Shown here: piece by piece, positions 26,422 to 34,720 of the stretch
Numbering within the stretch: position 1 is the stretch's first letter
Layout of the letters: each line of letters begins with the position of its first letter
Assembly: GCF_009852415.1 (NCBI RefSeq)
Contig: NZ_WOXS01000002.1
Span: forward strand, 4,690,001 to 4,754,000
Reading direction: 5' to 3'
Source of the DNA: Streptomyces sp. Tu 3180
GTDB lineage: Bacteria; Actinomycetota; Actinomycetes; Streptomycetales; Streptomycetaceae
Length of the DNA stretch: 64,000 bases
The notes under the pieces: model-generated
The model's input: only the letters and a program-made list of their open reading frames with translations
Database searches by the model: none
What the model was told of the DNA's origin: nothing
Position numbers and translations under genes: made by a program

Positions 26422-26898
26422 TCGTCGCCGCGTCGTGGGACCGGTACACGAGGGCCGGCACGCAGGGACGGACACCCCGCATGCGGCGCGCCAGCCCCGC
26501 ACCGCAGACCCACCGGACCGAGCGGGGAACGGGGGGAACCACGGTGAAAGCCACCGAGCCCGGTGAGGCCGCTCCCCGGCCGCTCACCCAGCTCAGCGCC
26601 CGGACCGCCCTCGAACGACCGCAGCTTCCCGGGCCGAGGGCCCCGCGGTGTCCACCTTCTTCGGGCCGGACGCGGCCCCACGGGGGAGCGGACGTCCGGC
26701 GCGGCGACTCCGACCGGGTGACGGCGGGGTGTCGGACGACGTCCTCAGGGCGTCCCGCGGTCCGCTCGACCTCGGCGAGGTCCGCTCGACCTCGGCGAAG
26801 TGCTGCGCCTGTTCCGCGACTGGGCCACCTCGGTGAGCGACGAGCGCCAGCCGCCCGGGCTGGAGCGGCGGGACCCGTCCGGGCGGGCCCGGGCCGGT
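26422..26898. other. spacer with a possible decayed gene and a 20-bp duplication
   Basis: No intact gene is supported. A plus-strand frame from GTG 26648 shows partly coding-like codons (GVSDDVLRASRGPLDLGE). It is thrown out of frame by a 20-bp tandem duplication at 26761-26780/26781-26800. Removing one copy restores a continuous reading EVLRLFRDWATSVSDERQPP. An upstream frame from GTG 26544 (VKATEPGEAAPRPLTQLS) may be another piece. It may be a small gene decaying by duplication and indels. Confidence 0.4.
26761..26800. repeat. 20-bp tandem duplication
   Basis: Two adjacent 20-bp units (26761-26780 and 26781-26800) differ at one base. Since 20 is not a multiple of three, the duplication shifts the frame of the candidate ORF it lies in. 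Confidence 0.85.
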
Positions 26899-27276
26899 TC
26901 AGACGGCGGTGGGCGCGGCGGTCAGCAGCCTGCCCATCGCGGCGAGCACCGTCGGCTCGACCCGGTAGTAGACCCAGGTGCCGCGCCGCTCGGAGGTGAG
27001 CAGGCCGGCCTCCTTGAGCTTCTTCAGGTGGTGGGAGACGGTCGGCTGGGAGACGCCGACGTCGGAGATGTCGCACACGCACGCCTCGCCGCCCTCGTGC
27101 GAGGCGACCGCCGAGAACAGCCGCAGCCGCACCGGATCGCCCAGGGCCTTGAACATCCGGGCGGCCGTCTCGGCCTCCTCCGCGGTGAAGGGGCGCTCGG
27201 TGAGCGGCGGGCAGCACGGCGCCACGGCCCCGCTCCCCTCGGGCCCGAGCAGCGGCAGCACCTTGGTGTTCGGCAT
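26899..27276 (-). CDS. arsR: ArsR family metalloregulator
   Basis: The 125-residue repressor has the ArsR winged helix (MFKALGDPVRLRLFSAV...VSQPTVSHHLKKLKEAGLLTSERRGTWVYYRVEP). It contains the As(III)-binding motif CVCD at the start of the recognition region (EACVCDISDVG), and an additional CC pair near the N-terminus (APCCPP). ATG 27276 excludes the short Cys-containing extension MCQHRC that is also open. It is divergent from the FAD protein/ArsI operon, which it should repress until trivalent arsenic binds. Confidence 0.92.
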   Translation of the reverse strand: MPNTKVLPLLGPEGSGAVAPCCPPLTERPFTAEEAETAARMFKALGDPVRLRLFSAVASHEGGEACVCDISDVGVSQPTVSHHLKKLKEAGLLTSERRGTWVYYRVEPTVLAAMGRLLTAAPTAV

Positions 27277-27280
27277 GCAT

Positions 27281-27411
27281 CTATGTTGACACACGTCGAA
27301 CCAGGTGGATGTGCGCGGTCGTCGCGCGCACTTGGATTCGATACTTGTCTATGTTGACACTCGTCGATGCGGGTGCCATGCTGGCCGCACAAGACATCGA
27401 CGAATGTCGAA
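27281..27411. promoter_or_regulatory. divergent ars promoter region with repeated operator
   Basis: The motif CTATGTTGACACNCGTCGA occurs twice in direct orientation, at 27281-27299 (next to the arsR start) and 27349-27367. A related inverted element ATCGAC-N4-GTCGA follows near 27396-27410. The copies differ at one base and stand 68 bp apart. This is the expected ArsR operator layout, one site for each divergent promoter. Confidence 0.75.
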
Positions 27412-27426
27412 GCAAAGGGGAGTCCA

Positions 27427-28812
27427 GTGGCTGTGTCCCTCGACGGCGTGCCCACCGCCGACCGTCTGCCCGTCGTCGTCATCGGTGCCGGGCCCGTCGG
27501 TCTGGCAGCCGCCGCCCACCTCGTCGAGCGCGGCCTCGAACCCCTGGTCCTGGAGGCCGGGCCCTCGGCCGGCACCGCCGTACGCGACTGGGCGCACGTG
27601 CGGCTGTTCTCCCCGTGGGCCGAGGTCACCGACCCGGCCGCCGAGAAGCTCCTCGCCCCCACCGGCTGGACGCGCCCCGACGGCGCCTCCTGCCCCACCG
27701 GCGGCGACTGGGCCGAGCGGTACCTGCAGCCGCTCGCCGACGCGCTCGGCGACAGGGTCCGCTACGGTGCCACGGTCACCGGCGTCACCCGCGCCGGCCG
27801 CGACCGCGTCGTCGACGCCGACCGGGACGCGCAGCCCTTCACCGTGCACGTCGAACGGGCCGACGGACGCGAGGAGCGGATCACCGCCCGCGCGGTCGTC
27901 GACGCCTCCGGCACCTGGTCCGTCCCCGGCCCGATGGGCGCCGACGGCCTGCCCGCCCTCGGGGAGAAGGCGGCGGCCGACCGCATCTCCTACCGCGTGC
28001 CCGACCTGAGGGACCCGGCCGTCCGGGCCCGCTACGCGGGCCGGCGCACGGCGGTCGTCGGCTCCGGCGCCTCGGCCTTCACGGCGCTCGCCCTCCTGGC
28101 CGACCTGGCCGGGGAGGAGCCGGGGACGCACGCGGTGTGGGTCCTGCGGCGCGGGATCGGCGCGAACACCTTCGGCGGCGGCGAGGCTGACCAGCTGCCC
28201 GCCCGCGGTGCCCTGGGCCTGCGCGCCAGGGCCGCCGTCGAGGCCGGTCACGCGAGCGCGGTCACCGGTTTCCGCACCCGGGCCGTGGAACGCGACGGGG
28301 ACCGGCTCGTCCTGGTCGCCGAGGACGGGCGGCGCCCGGACCCGGTCGACGAGATCGTCGTCCTCACCGGCTTCCGCCCCGACCTGTCCTTCCTCTCCGA
28401 GGTCCGGCTCGGCCTCGACGAACGCCTCCAGGCGCCGACCGCGCTGGCCCCGCTCATCGACCCGAACGTCCACTCCTGCGGCACCGTCCGTCCGCACGGA
28501 GTGAACGAGCTCTCCCACCCGGAGAAGGACGTCCACCTGGTCGGCATGAAGTCCTACGGCCGCGCCCCCACCTTCCTGGCGATGACCGGCTACGAGCAGG
28601 TCCGCTCCGTCGCCGCCGCCCTCGCCGGCGACCGCGAGGCCGCCGAGCGCGTCGAACTGACCCTGCCGGAGACCGGCGTGTGCGGCGGCGCGGGCCTGTA
28701 CGACGGGCCCGACGCCGCCCGGGGCGGCGAAGGCGGCGGCTGCTGCGCGGCCCCGGCGACCCTGCGGATCGGCGTCGGCGCCCCGACCACCACCCCTTCC
28801 GGCGGCTGCTGA
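27427..28812 (+). CDS. FAD/NAD(P)-binding flavoprotein of the ars operon (ArsO-like)
   Basis: The 461-residue protein starts at GTG 27427 after AGGGGAG. It has two dinucleotide motifs, GAGPVGLAAAAHL near the N-terminus and GSGASAFTALALL mid-protein, and the FATG-like ILTGFRPD segment typical of flavin monooxygenase/thioredoxin reductase-like proteins. The tail is rich in Gly and Cys (VCGGAG, GGGCCAAP, final GGC), suggesting thiol chemistry or metalloid binding. Similar genes in Streptomyces ars operons are called arsO; their reaction is not settled. It is co-transcribed with the ArsI-like gene. Confidence 0.8.
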   Translation: MAVSLDGVPTADRLPVVVIGAGPVGLAAAAHLVERGLEPLVLEAGPSAGTAVRDWAHVRLFSPWAEVTDPAAEKLLAPTGWTRPDGASCPTGGDWAERYLQPLADALGDRVRYGATVTGVTRAGRDRVVDADRDAQPFTVHVERADGREERITARAVVDASGTWSVPGPMGADGLPALGEKAAADRISYRVPDLRDPAVRARYAGRRTAVVGSGASAFTALALLADLAGEEPGTHAVWVLRRGIGANTFGGGEADQLPARGALGLRARAAVEAGHASAVTGFRTRAVERDGDRLVLVAEDGRRPDPVDEIVVLTGFRPDLSFLSEVRLGLDERLQAPTALAPLIDPNVHSCGTVRPHGVNELSHPEKDVHLVGMKSYGRAPTFLAMTGYEQVRSVAAALAGDREAAERVELTLPETGVCGGAGLYDGPDAARGGEGGGCCAAPATLRIGVGAPTTTPSGGC

Positions 28813-28847
28813 CCGGCCGGCCCTTCCCTTCCTCCAGGAGGTACGTC

Positions 28848-29303
28848 ATGTCCCGCGTCCAACTCGCCCTCCGCGTCCCGGACCTCGACGCCTCGGTCGC
28901 CTTCTACAGCAAGTTGTTCGGCACCGGCCCCGCCACACTCCGCGACGGCTACGCCAACTTCGCCGTCACCGAGCCTCCGCTCAAGCTCGTCCTCATCGAG
29001 GGCGCGGCGGACGAGGCCACCCGCCTGGACCACCTCGGTGTCGAGGTGACGTCGACCGGGGCCGTCCGCGCCGCCGCCGCCCGCCTGGCCGGGGCCGGCC
29101 TGGCCACCACGGAGGAGAACGACACCACCTGCTGCTACGCGCTCCAGGACAAGGTCTGGGTGCACGGCCCCGGACGGGAACCGTGGGAGGTGTACGTCGT
29201 CAAGGCCGACGCCGGCACCCTCACCCGGCAGCAGGGCGGCGCCTGTTGCACCGACCCGGCCGACACCGGCACCCCGGCACCCGCCGCGGACGGCTGCTGC
29301 TGA
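28848..29303 (+). CDS. arsI: ArsI/CadI family C-As lyase-like dioxygenase
   Basis: A 151-residue vicinal-oxygen-chelate protein. It has the repeated beta-alpha-beta-beta-beta pattern, metal ligands His in DHLGVEV and Glu in EPWEVYVVK, and the diagnostic vicinal Cys pair in NDTTCCYALQDKVWV that holds As(III) in ArsI. ArsI cleaves the C-As bond of trivalent methyl- or aromatic arsenicals. The start has AGGAGG six bases upstream. The C-terminus adds two more Cys pairs (GACCTD, DGCC), which may help capture arsenic. Cadmium-inducible homologues share the fold, so CadI is the alternative name. Confidence 0.88.
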   Translation: MSRVQLALRVPDLDASVAFYSKLFGTGPATLRDGYANFAVTEPPLKLVLIEGAADEATRLDHLGVEVTSTGAVRAAAARLAGAGLATTEENDTTCCYALQDKVWVHGPGREPWEVYVVKADAGTLTRQQGGACCTDPADTGTPAPAADGCC

Positions 29304-29321
29304 CCCGCCCGCGCCGGGCCG

Positions 29322-30260
29322 TCAGGACGCCGCCGGCGACCCGCCCCGGACCTCCGGCGTCCCCCGTGCACCCCGCACCCCGAGGACGTCGAGCATCGCC
29401 CGGGTGGCCGGACCGGGATTGAACCGGCTCCACACCAGGCACTCGACGCGGCGCGGCCCGTCGGTCACCGGGACCAGCGCCAGTCCGGGGTCGCCGGCGG
29501 CCCGGGGCCGGACGAACGCCGACGGCAGCAGCGCGACGCCGAGCCCGCGTGCGACCAGCCGGGTGATCAGCTCGACGACGCCGGCCTCGTACGCGACGTC
29601 GCGGACCAGGCCCGCGGCGGCGAACGCCCGGTCGGACTGGGCCCGGGCGGGTGTCCCGCCCGCGAAGTCCACGAACGTCTCCTCGGCGATCTCCCGCAGC
29701 CCGACCCGGGAGGCGCCCGCGAGCCGGTGCCCGGCCGGCACCACCAGGACGTGCTCGTCGTGGCCGAGCACCACGGTCTCCACCCCGGACGGCCGTTCGT
29801 CCTCCGGCAGGCCCAGGAAGGCGATGTCCAGGTCCCCGCCGCGGACCGCTGCCGCCAGTTCGTCGCTGCGGCCGGAGCGGAGCACGACGCGGACGTCCGG
29901 ATGCCGGGCGCGGTACCGCTGCAGCAGTTCGGGCACGTCGACGGCGGCCGCGGTCACGATCACGCCGACGGCGAGCCGTCCGCGCACCACACCGGTCGCG
30001 GCGGCGGCGTCGGCGACCGCGCGGTCGGCGGCGGCCAGGCACGCACGCGCGCCGGCCACGAACGCCGCTCCGGCGCTGGTCAGTTCGACGCGGCGGCTGG
30101 ACCGGGCGAACAGTCTGGTCCCGAGCTCCCGTTCCAGGGCGGCGATCCGGTGACTGAGCGAGGACTGCACCACGAAGCAGCGCTCCGCAGCGCGGGTGAA
30201 GTTGCGGGTTTCGGCGACGGCGACGACGTAGCGCATCTGCTGGAGATCCACACCGAGCAT
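29322..30260 (-). CDS. LysR family transcriptional regulator
   Basis: The 312-residue protein has an N-terminal LysR helix-turn-helix (LQQMRYVVAVAETRNFTRAAERCFVVQSSLSHRIAALERELGTRLFAR) and a periplasmic-binding-protein-like effector domain ending about residue 295. It is divergent from the EamA transporter gene with 71 bp between starts containing palindromes, so it probably controls that transporter and itself. The effector is unknown. Confidence 0.9.
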   Translation of the reverse strand: MLGVDLQQMRYVVAVAETRNFTRAAERCFVVQSSLSHRIAALERELGTRLFARSSRRVELTSAGAAFVAGARACLAAADRAVADAAAATGVVRGRLAVGVIVTAAAVDVPELLQRYRARHPDVRVVLRSGRSDELAAAVRGGDLDIAFLGLPEDERPSGVETVVLGHDEHVLVVPAGHRLAGASRVGLREIAEETFVDFAGGTPARAQSDRAFAAAGLVRDVAYEAGVVELITRLVARGLGVALLPSAFVRPRAAGDPGLALVPVTDGPRRVECLVWSRFNPGPATRAMLDVLGVRGARGTPEVRGGSPAAS

Positions 30261-30270
30261 CGTCCTGGTT

Positions 30271-30294
30271 CATGGCTGCCATGACAACCATGTC
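30271..30294. promoter_or_regulatory. probable LysR-binding palindromes
   Basis: CATGGCTGCCATG (30271-30283) is a perfect 13-bp palindrome, and GACAACCATGTC (30283-30294) adds a second one with GACA/TGTC arms. They lie in the short spacer between LysR and its divergent target and fit a recognition-plus-activation site pair. Confidence 0.55.
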
Positions 30295-30331
30295 TTGGAC
30301 GCATCGGTGAACCGCTGACCAGACTCGTCGC

Positions 30332-31369
30332 ATGACCTCACCGACCGCCCGGTCACCGGGCCCGCCGCGGATTTCGTACGGACGGCGGGCGGCGACCGTC
30401 GCGCTGACCGCCCTCGCCCCCGCTGCCTGGGGCACGACGTACGCCGTGACCACGGAACTGTTGCCGTCCGGGCATCCGCTGTTCGCCGGGCTGATGCGTG
30501 CCCTGCCCGCCGGACTGGTGGGGCTGGCGGTCTCCCGCGTGCTCCCGTGCGGGGACTGGTGGTGGAAGGCCGCCGTCCTCGGCGTGCTCAACATCGGCGC
30601 GCTGTTCCCCCTGCTGTTCCTGGCGGCCGAACGGCTCCCCGGCGGGGTCGCCGCCACCCTCAGCGCCGCCCAGCCGCTGCTGGTCGCGGGGCTGGCCATC
30701 GCGGTGCTCCACGACCGGCCGTCGGCCTGGCGGTGGGCCTGGGGCGTGCTCGGAGTGGCCGGCGTCGCTCTCGTCGTGCTCGGGCCGGAAGCCCGGCTGG
30801 ACGCCGTCGGGGTGCTCGCCGGTCTCGGCGGTACGGCCGCCATGGCCGGTGGCGTCGTCCTCACCAAGCGCTGGGGCCGCCCCGCGGGGGTCGGTCCGCT
30901 GGCCCTGGCCGGCTGGCAACTGACGGTCGGCGGCCTGCTGCTGCTCCCGCTCACCCTCGTGATCGAGGGGGTGCCGCAGCGGATCGACGCCGGAGCCGTC
31001 GGCGGGTACGTGTGGCTCGGCAGCATGGGCGGGCTGATCGCGTACACGCTCTGGTTCCGCGGGATCGGGGAGCTGCCGGTCGGCGCGTCCGCGCCGCTGG
31101 TGCTGCTGTCCCCGCTGGTCGCGGCCGTCGTCGGCATCGCGCTGGGCGAGTCGCTGAACCTGCCGCAGAGCCTCGGCTTCGTCCTCGCCCTGGCGGCCCT
31201 GCTCGCCGCCCAACTCGATCCTCCCGGCCTGCCCGGCCGCATCGCACGCGGCCTGCCCGCGACGGCCCGCGTCCGGGAGGACCCGGTCCGAGGAGACCTG
31301 GCCCGAGAAGACCCGATCCGAGGAGACCTGGCCCGAGAAGACCAGGTGCGAGGAGGACCCGCTCGATGA
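30332..31369 (+). CDS. EamA family (DMT) transporter with repeat tail
   Basis: A 345-residue inner membrane transporter with ten hydrophobic helices in two EamA repeats (APAAWGTTYAVTTELLP... and GSMGGLIAYTLWFRGIGELPVGASAPLVLLSPLVAAVVG). It exports or imports small metabolites; the substrate is unknown. After the last helix the C-terminus carries a charged 10-residue repeat (DPVRGDLARE, DPIRGDLARE) made by a 30-bp DNA repeat. The stop overlaps the next ATG, so the downstream gene is coupled. The likely regulator is the divergent LysR. Confidence 0.88.
   Translation: MTSPTARSPGPPRISYGRRAATVALTALAPAAWGTTYAVTTELLPSGHPLFAGLMRALPAGLVGLAVSRVLPCGDWWWKAAVLGVLNIGALFPLLFLAAERLPGGVAATLSAAQPLLVAGLAIAVLHDRPSAWRWAWGVLGVAGVALVVLGPEARLDAVGVLAGLGGTAAMAGGVVLTKRWGRPAGVGPLALAGWQLTVGGLLLLPLTLVIEGVPQRIDAGAVGGYVWLGSMGGLIAYTLWFRGIGELPVGASAPLVLLSPLVAAVVGIALGESLNLPQSLGFVLALAALLAAQLDPPGLPGRIARGLPATARVREDPVRGDLAREDPIRGDLAREDQVRGGPAR
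31281..31356 (+). repeat. 30-bp in-frame tandem repeat, 2.5 copies
   Basis: Units at 31281-31310 and 31311-31340 differ at one base, with a partial third copy to 31356. They lie at the 3' end of the EamA gene and encode decapeptide repeats PVRGDLARED. Being a multiple of three, the repeat number can change without losing frame. Confidence 0.85.
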
Positions 31370-32076
31370 AGTACCGCTCCACGAGGCCCCGTTCGACGGG
31401 GGCCGGCATGACGATCGCCGTGCTCGGTGCCACCGGGACGGTCGGCAGCCGGGTGACCACCGAGGCCGGCGCGCGCGGGCACCGGGTGCTCGCCCTGTCC
31501 CGGAAGCCCGCGGGCGAGGGCCCCGGCGTGGTGCCGGCCGCGGTCGACGCGGGCGACCCGCGCGCCCTGCGCGAGGCGCTGGCGGGCTCCGCGGCTCACG
31601 GCACCGCCCCGGACGCCGTGGTGGTGGCCGTCCGGACCTTTCCGGCCGACCGGGAGTTCCTGGTCGGCGTGACCCGCACCGTGCTGGACGTCTCCGCCCG
31701 GCGCGGGACGCGCGTCCTCGTGGTCGGTGGCGCCGGCGCCCTGCGCAGTCCCGGCGACCGTGACCGGCTGGTCGCCGACGACCCCGCGTACGTGCCCGCC
31801 GAGCACCGGGCCGTCGCCGCCGCCGGGGTCGCCCAGTTGCGGACCTGCCGGGCCCACGCCGGCGCGGACTGGGTGTACCTGAGCCCGCCGGCCCTGCTCG
31901 GGCCCGGTGAACGCACCGGCCGCTACCGGCGCGGCACAGACACCCTGCTCACCGGCGCCGACGGGCGGTCGTGGATCAGCGCCGAGGACCTCGCCGTCGC
32001 CGTGGTCGACGAACTCGAGACGCCCGGTCCCGAACGCCACGTCACGGTCGTCCACCGCGCGGCGGAACCCGCCTGA
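31366..32076 (+). CDS. NAD(P)-binding protein (NmrA/atypical SDR-like)
   Basis: The 236-residue protein has TIAVLGATGTVGSRVTTEA, the GxxGxxG motif of atypical SDRs, followed by the basic residues (LSRKP) that usually favour NADP. There is no YxxxK catalytic pair, so it is closer to NmrA/NAD-dependent epimerase-like sensors or reductases. ATG 31366 overlaps the EamA stop; ATG 31408 is an alternative nearer the motif. Co-expression with an exporter and LysR control are likely; the reaction is unknown. Confidence 0.75.
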   Translation: MKYRSTRPRSTGAGMTIAVLGATGTVGSRVTTEAGARGHRVLALSRKPAGEGPGVVPAAVDAGDPRALREALAGSAAHGTAPDAVVVAVRTFPADREFLVGVTRTVLDVSARRGTRVLVVGGAGALRSPGDRDRLVADDPAYVPAEHRAVAAAGVAQLRTCRAHAGADWVYLSPPALLGPGERTGRYRRGTDTLLTGADGRSWISAEDLAVAVVDELETPGPERHVTVVHRAAEPA

Positions 32077-32077
32077 G

Positions 32078-32794
32078 TCAGCGGGTGTCGAGGCCGTCGA
32101 CCAGGCGGTCGAGGAACCGGGTGAAGGTCGCCTCGGGGGTGAGGGACCGCCCGGGTGAGGCGAGTGCCTCGGCGAGTTCGGGGTGGTGGCCGTCCGCGGC
32201 GACGGCGGCGAGGTAGCGGGCCTCGGCCGCGGCCCGGCCGGAGGACCGCGAGGCCGCCGCCTGCGCGATCTCGTGGGCGACGTGCCCGGCCACGAACGCG
32301 GTGAGCTGGGCGAAGATCTCCAGCTTCGTCCCGCCGTCCAGTCCGGTGGGCCGCAGGACGGCGAGCGCGTGCTCCAGGAAGGCCAGCGTGTTGGGGCCGG
32401 GGGTGCGGTGGGTGGCCAGGGCCGCCGGCAGCCAGGGATGGCGCAGCATGTGGGAGCGCTGGAGGTGGGCGACGGCCTTCAGGTCGGCGCGCCAGTCGCC
32501 CGTGGGCGGGGCCGCGGGCGACAGTTCGCCGCTGACGTGGTCGACCATCAGCTCCACCAGCGTCTCCCTGTCGGGGGCGTAGCTGTAGAGCGACATGACA
32601 CCGGCCCCGACCTGTGCCGCGACCCGCCGCATGGTGACCGCGTCCAGCCCCTCCGCGTCCGCCAGGGCGACGGCGGCCGCCGTGATCGCCTCCCGGCTGT
32701 AGGCGGGCCGGCGGCCCCTGCGGGGCCGGGGGTGGCCCAGCCAGAGCTGCTGCGGATCGACGCCCGCGGCGCCGGTCCCTCCGTCACCGGTCAC
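32078..32794 (-). CDS. TetR family transcriptional regulator
   Basis: I start at GTG 32794, preceded by AAAGGAG; a longer frame exists without a ribosome site. The 238-residue protein has the TetR HTH (YSREAITAAAVALADAEGLDAVTMRRVAAQVGAGVMSLYSYAPDRETL) and a large C-terminal ligand domain of the TetR_C type. It is divergent from the CocE-like hydrolase gene, with a palindrome between them, so the hydrolase is its likely target. Its stop lies 2 nt from the convergent NAD(P)-binding gene. Confidence 0.85.
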   Translation of the reverse strand: MTGDGGTGAAGVDPQQLWLGHPRPRRGRRPAYSREAITAAAVALADAEGLDAVTMRRVAAQVGAGVMSLYSYAPDRETLVELMVDHVSGELSPAAPPTGDWRADLKAVAHLQRSHMLRHPWLPAALATHRTPGPNTLAFLEHALAVLRPTGLDGGTKLEIFAQLTAFVAGHVAHEIAQAAASRSSGRAAAEARYLAAVAADGHHPELAEALASPGRSLTPEATFTRFLDRLVDGLDTR

Positions 32795-32862
32795 GGTCCT
32801 CGTGCTCCTTTCCCCGTCCCCGCGCATGCGGCAGCGCCTGCCGGCGTCATCCAACCATCCTC

Positions 32863-32881
32863 TATTCTCGTACACTGTACG
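32863..32881. promoter_or_regulatory. promoter/operator between TetR and the CocE-like gene
   Basis: CGTACACTGTACG (32869-32881) is a perfect 13-bp palindrome immediately after a TATTCT -10-like hexamer (32863-32868) directed toward the hydrolase gene. The position fits a TetR operator that blocks the promoter. Confidence 0.6.
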
Positions 32882-32903
32882 GAAATGAGGAGGGGAACGA
32901 ACG

Positions 32904-34586
32904 ATGGCATCACGCACGCACGACCCCGCACCGGCCCCGGCCTGGGTGCCGCCGTCCGGCAGGCCGCCCCTGGCCGCACGGATGATGCGCGCCGCCTGGC
33001 GCGGCCTCCCGGCCGAGCGGCACGAGGCCGGGTGGGAGCCGGGGCTGGTGGTTCCGGCCGCCGACGGCAGCCCGCTGATCACCGATCACTACTTCCCGCG
33101 CGCCCGGGGCGACTTCCCCACCCTGCTGGTGCGCTCGCCCTACGGCCGGGGCCTGCCGTGGTCCCCCAGTACGGCATGCTCTTCGCCGAACAGGGCTTCC
33201 ACGTGGTCCTGCAGAGCTGCCGCGGCACGGGCGGTTCGGGCGGCGCGTTCGACCTGTGGCGCAACGAGGCCGCCGACGGCCGGGCCACGGTCTCCTGGCT
33301 GCGGCGACAGCCCTGGTTCGACGGGACGCTGGGGACGGTCGGCCCCAGCTACCTGGGCTACGCGCAGTGGGCCCTGGCCCTGGACCCGCCGCCCGAACTG
33401 AAGGCGATGGTGGTGCAGGTGGGACTCCACGACCCCTGCGCCCTGTTCCACGCACAGGGCGCCCTCCGCCTGGAGAACGTCCTCGCCGTCGGCTCGGGCA
33501 TGACCCACCAGCACCAGGGGGCGGCACCGTTCCTGAGGGCCACGCTGCGCCTGCGGCGCCGCCTGCGCGAGGCCACCACCGCGCAGCCGCTGCGCGGTGC
33601 GTACGTGTCCGCCCTCGGGGCGAGGTGCCCTGGCTGGACGAGGTGATGACCCACCCGGACCCCGATGACGCGTACTGGCACGGCGCGTCGACGGCGCGGG
33701 CGGCGGAGCGGCTGACCGTCCCGACCGGCCTGATCACCGGGTGGCACGACGTCCTGGTCGACCAGACCTTCGAGCAGTACGCACGGCTCCGCCGGGCCGG
33801 GTGCGAGACCGCCCTGCTCGTCGGCCCCTGGACCCACACCTCCGCGCTGCGGCAGGGGTGGCCCGAGGTGTTCGCCGAGAGCCTCGCCTGGCTGCGCGCG
33901 CACCTGTGCGCCGACCCCTCCGGCCTGCGCCCCACCGGGGTGCGCGTGCACGTCGGCGGCGAGGACGCCTGGCGGGACCTCGACGACTGGCCGCCGGCCA
34001 CGGCCGGCGCCGCGTGGTTCCCCACCCCGGACGGGCACCTCACCCGCCAGGCCCCCACGGACTCCGGACCCCTGACGTCGTTCCGCTACGACCCGGCCGA
34101 CCCCACGCCCTCCCTCGGCGGCCCGCTGCTCTCCCGCACCGCCGGTCCGCGCGACAACGGCACCCTGGAGGCCCGGGACGACGTCCTGACGTTCACCGGC
34201 CCCCCGCTGACCGAGCCCGTGGACGTCGTCGGCCCGGTCTCGGCGCGGCTGACCGTCTCCGCGGACACCGGCCACGCCGACCTCTTCACCGCCTGTGCGA
34301 CGTGGACGCGGCCGGCCGCTCCGTCAACGTCTGCGACGGGCTGGGCCGTCTCGGCACGGGCGAACGGGCGCCCGCGCACCTCACCGTGCCGATGAGCTCC
34401 ACGGCTCACCGCTTCGCCGCCGGCCACCGCATGCGCTGGCAGGTCAGCGGAGGCGCCCACCCCCGCTACGCCCGCAGCCCCGGCACGGGGGAGTCGCCGG
34501 TCGACGCCACCGCCTTCACACCGGTGCGCGTCACGCTCCACGCGGACTCGGCGCTGATCCTGCCCCACGGCCCCGCGCCCGCCTGA
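32904..34586 (+). pseudogene. CocE/NonD-type hydrolase, broken by three single-base deletions
   Basis: The protein reads across three frames in order. It starts at ATG 32904 (GAGGAGGGG upstream), moves to another frame at the C run 33163-33167, again at the G run 33617-33620, and again at the CC at 34289-34290. Each change is what one missing base would cause, and each restores a continuous protein of about 560 residues. Features are the alpha/beta-hydrolase nucleophile in VGPSYLGYAQ, an Asp/His-containing second half (GWHDVLVDQTFEQY, GPWTHTSALRQG) and a C-terminal jelly-roll domain (AHLTVPMSSTAHRFAAGHRMRWQVSGG). As written it is non-functional. Sequencing error in short G/C runs is a real alternative. 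Confidence 0.8.
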
Positions 34587-34651
34587 GCCGTCACCGGCCC
34601 CGGGCGTCGTGGAACGACCGACGACCGGCGGCCGGCGACCCCGCTCGGTGC

Positions 34652-34683
34652 GGCCCCGGTGCACCCCTCGTGGCACCGGGGCC
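34652..34683. terminator. bidirectional hairpin terminator
   Basis: An 11-bp perfect stem, GGCCCCGGTGC (34652-34662) and its complement (34673-34683), with a 10-nt loop. It sits between the ends of the CocE-like gene and the convergent secreted-protein genes. Confidence 0.75.
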
Positions 34684-34720
34684 CTTCACCGGCGTCCGGC
34701 CGTGGCGTCCGGCCGTCGGC

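Noticed and set aside
29405..29430. tRNA T-loop-like sequence (complement reads CCGGTTCAATCCCGG)
   Set aside because: It lies inside the LysR coding region, and no acceptor or anticodon stem can be formed around it.
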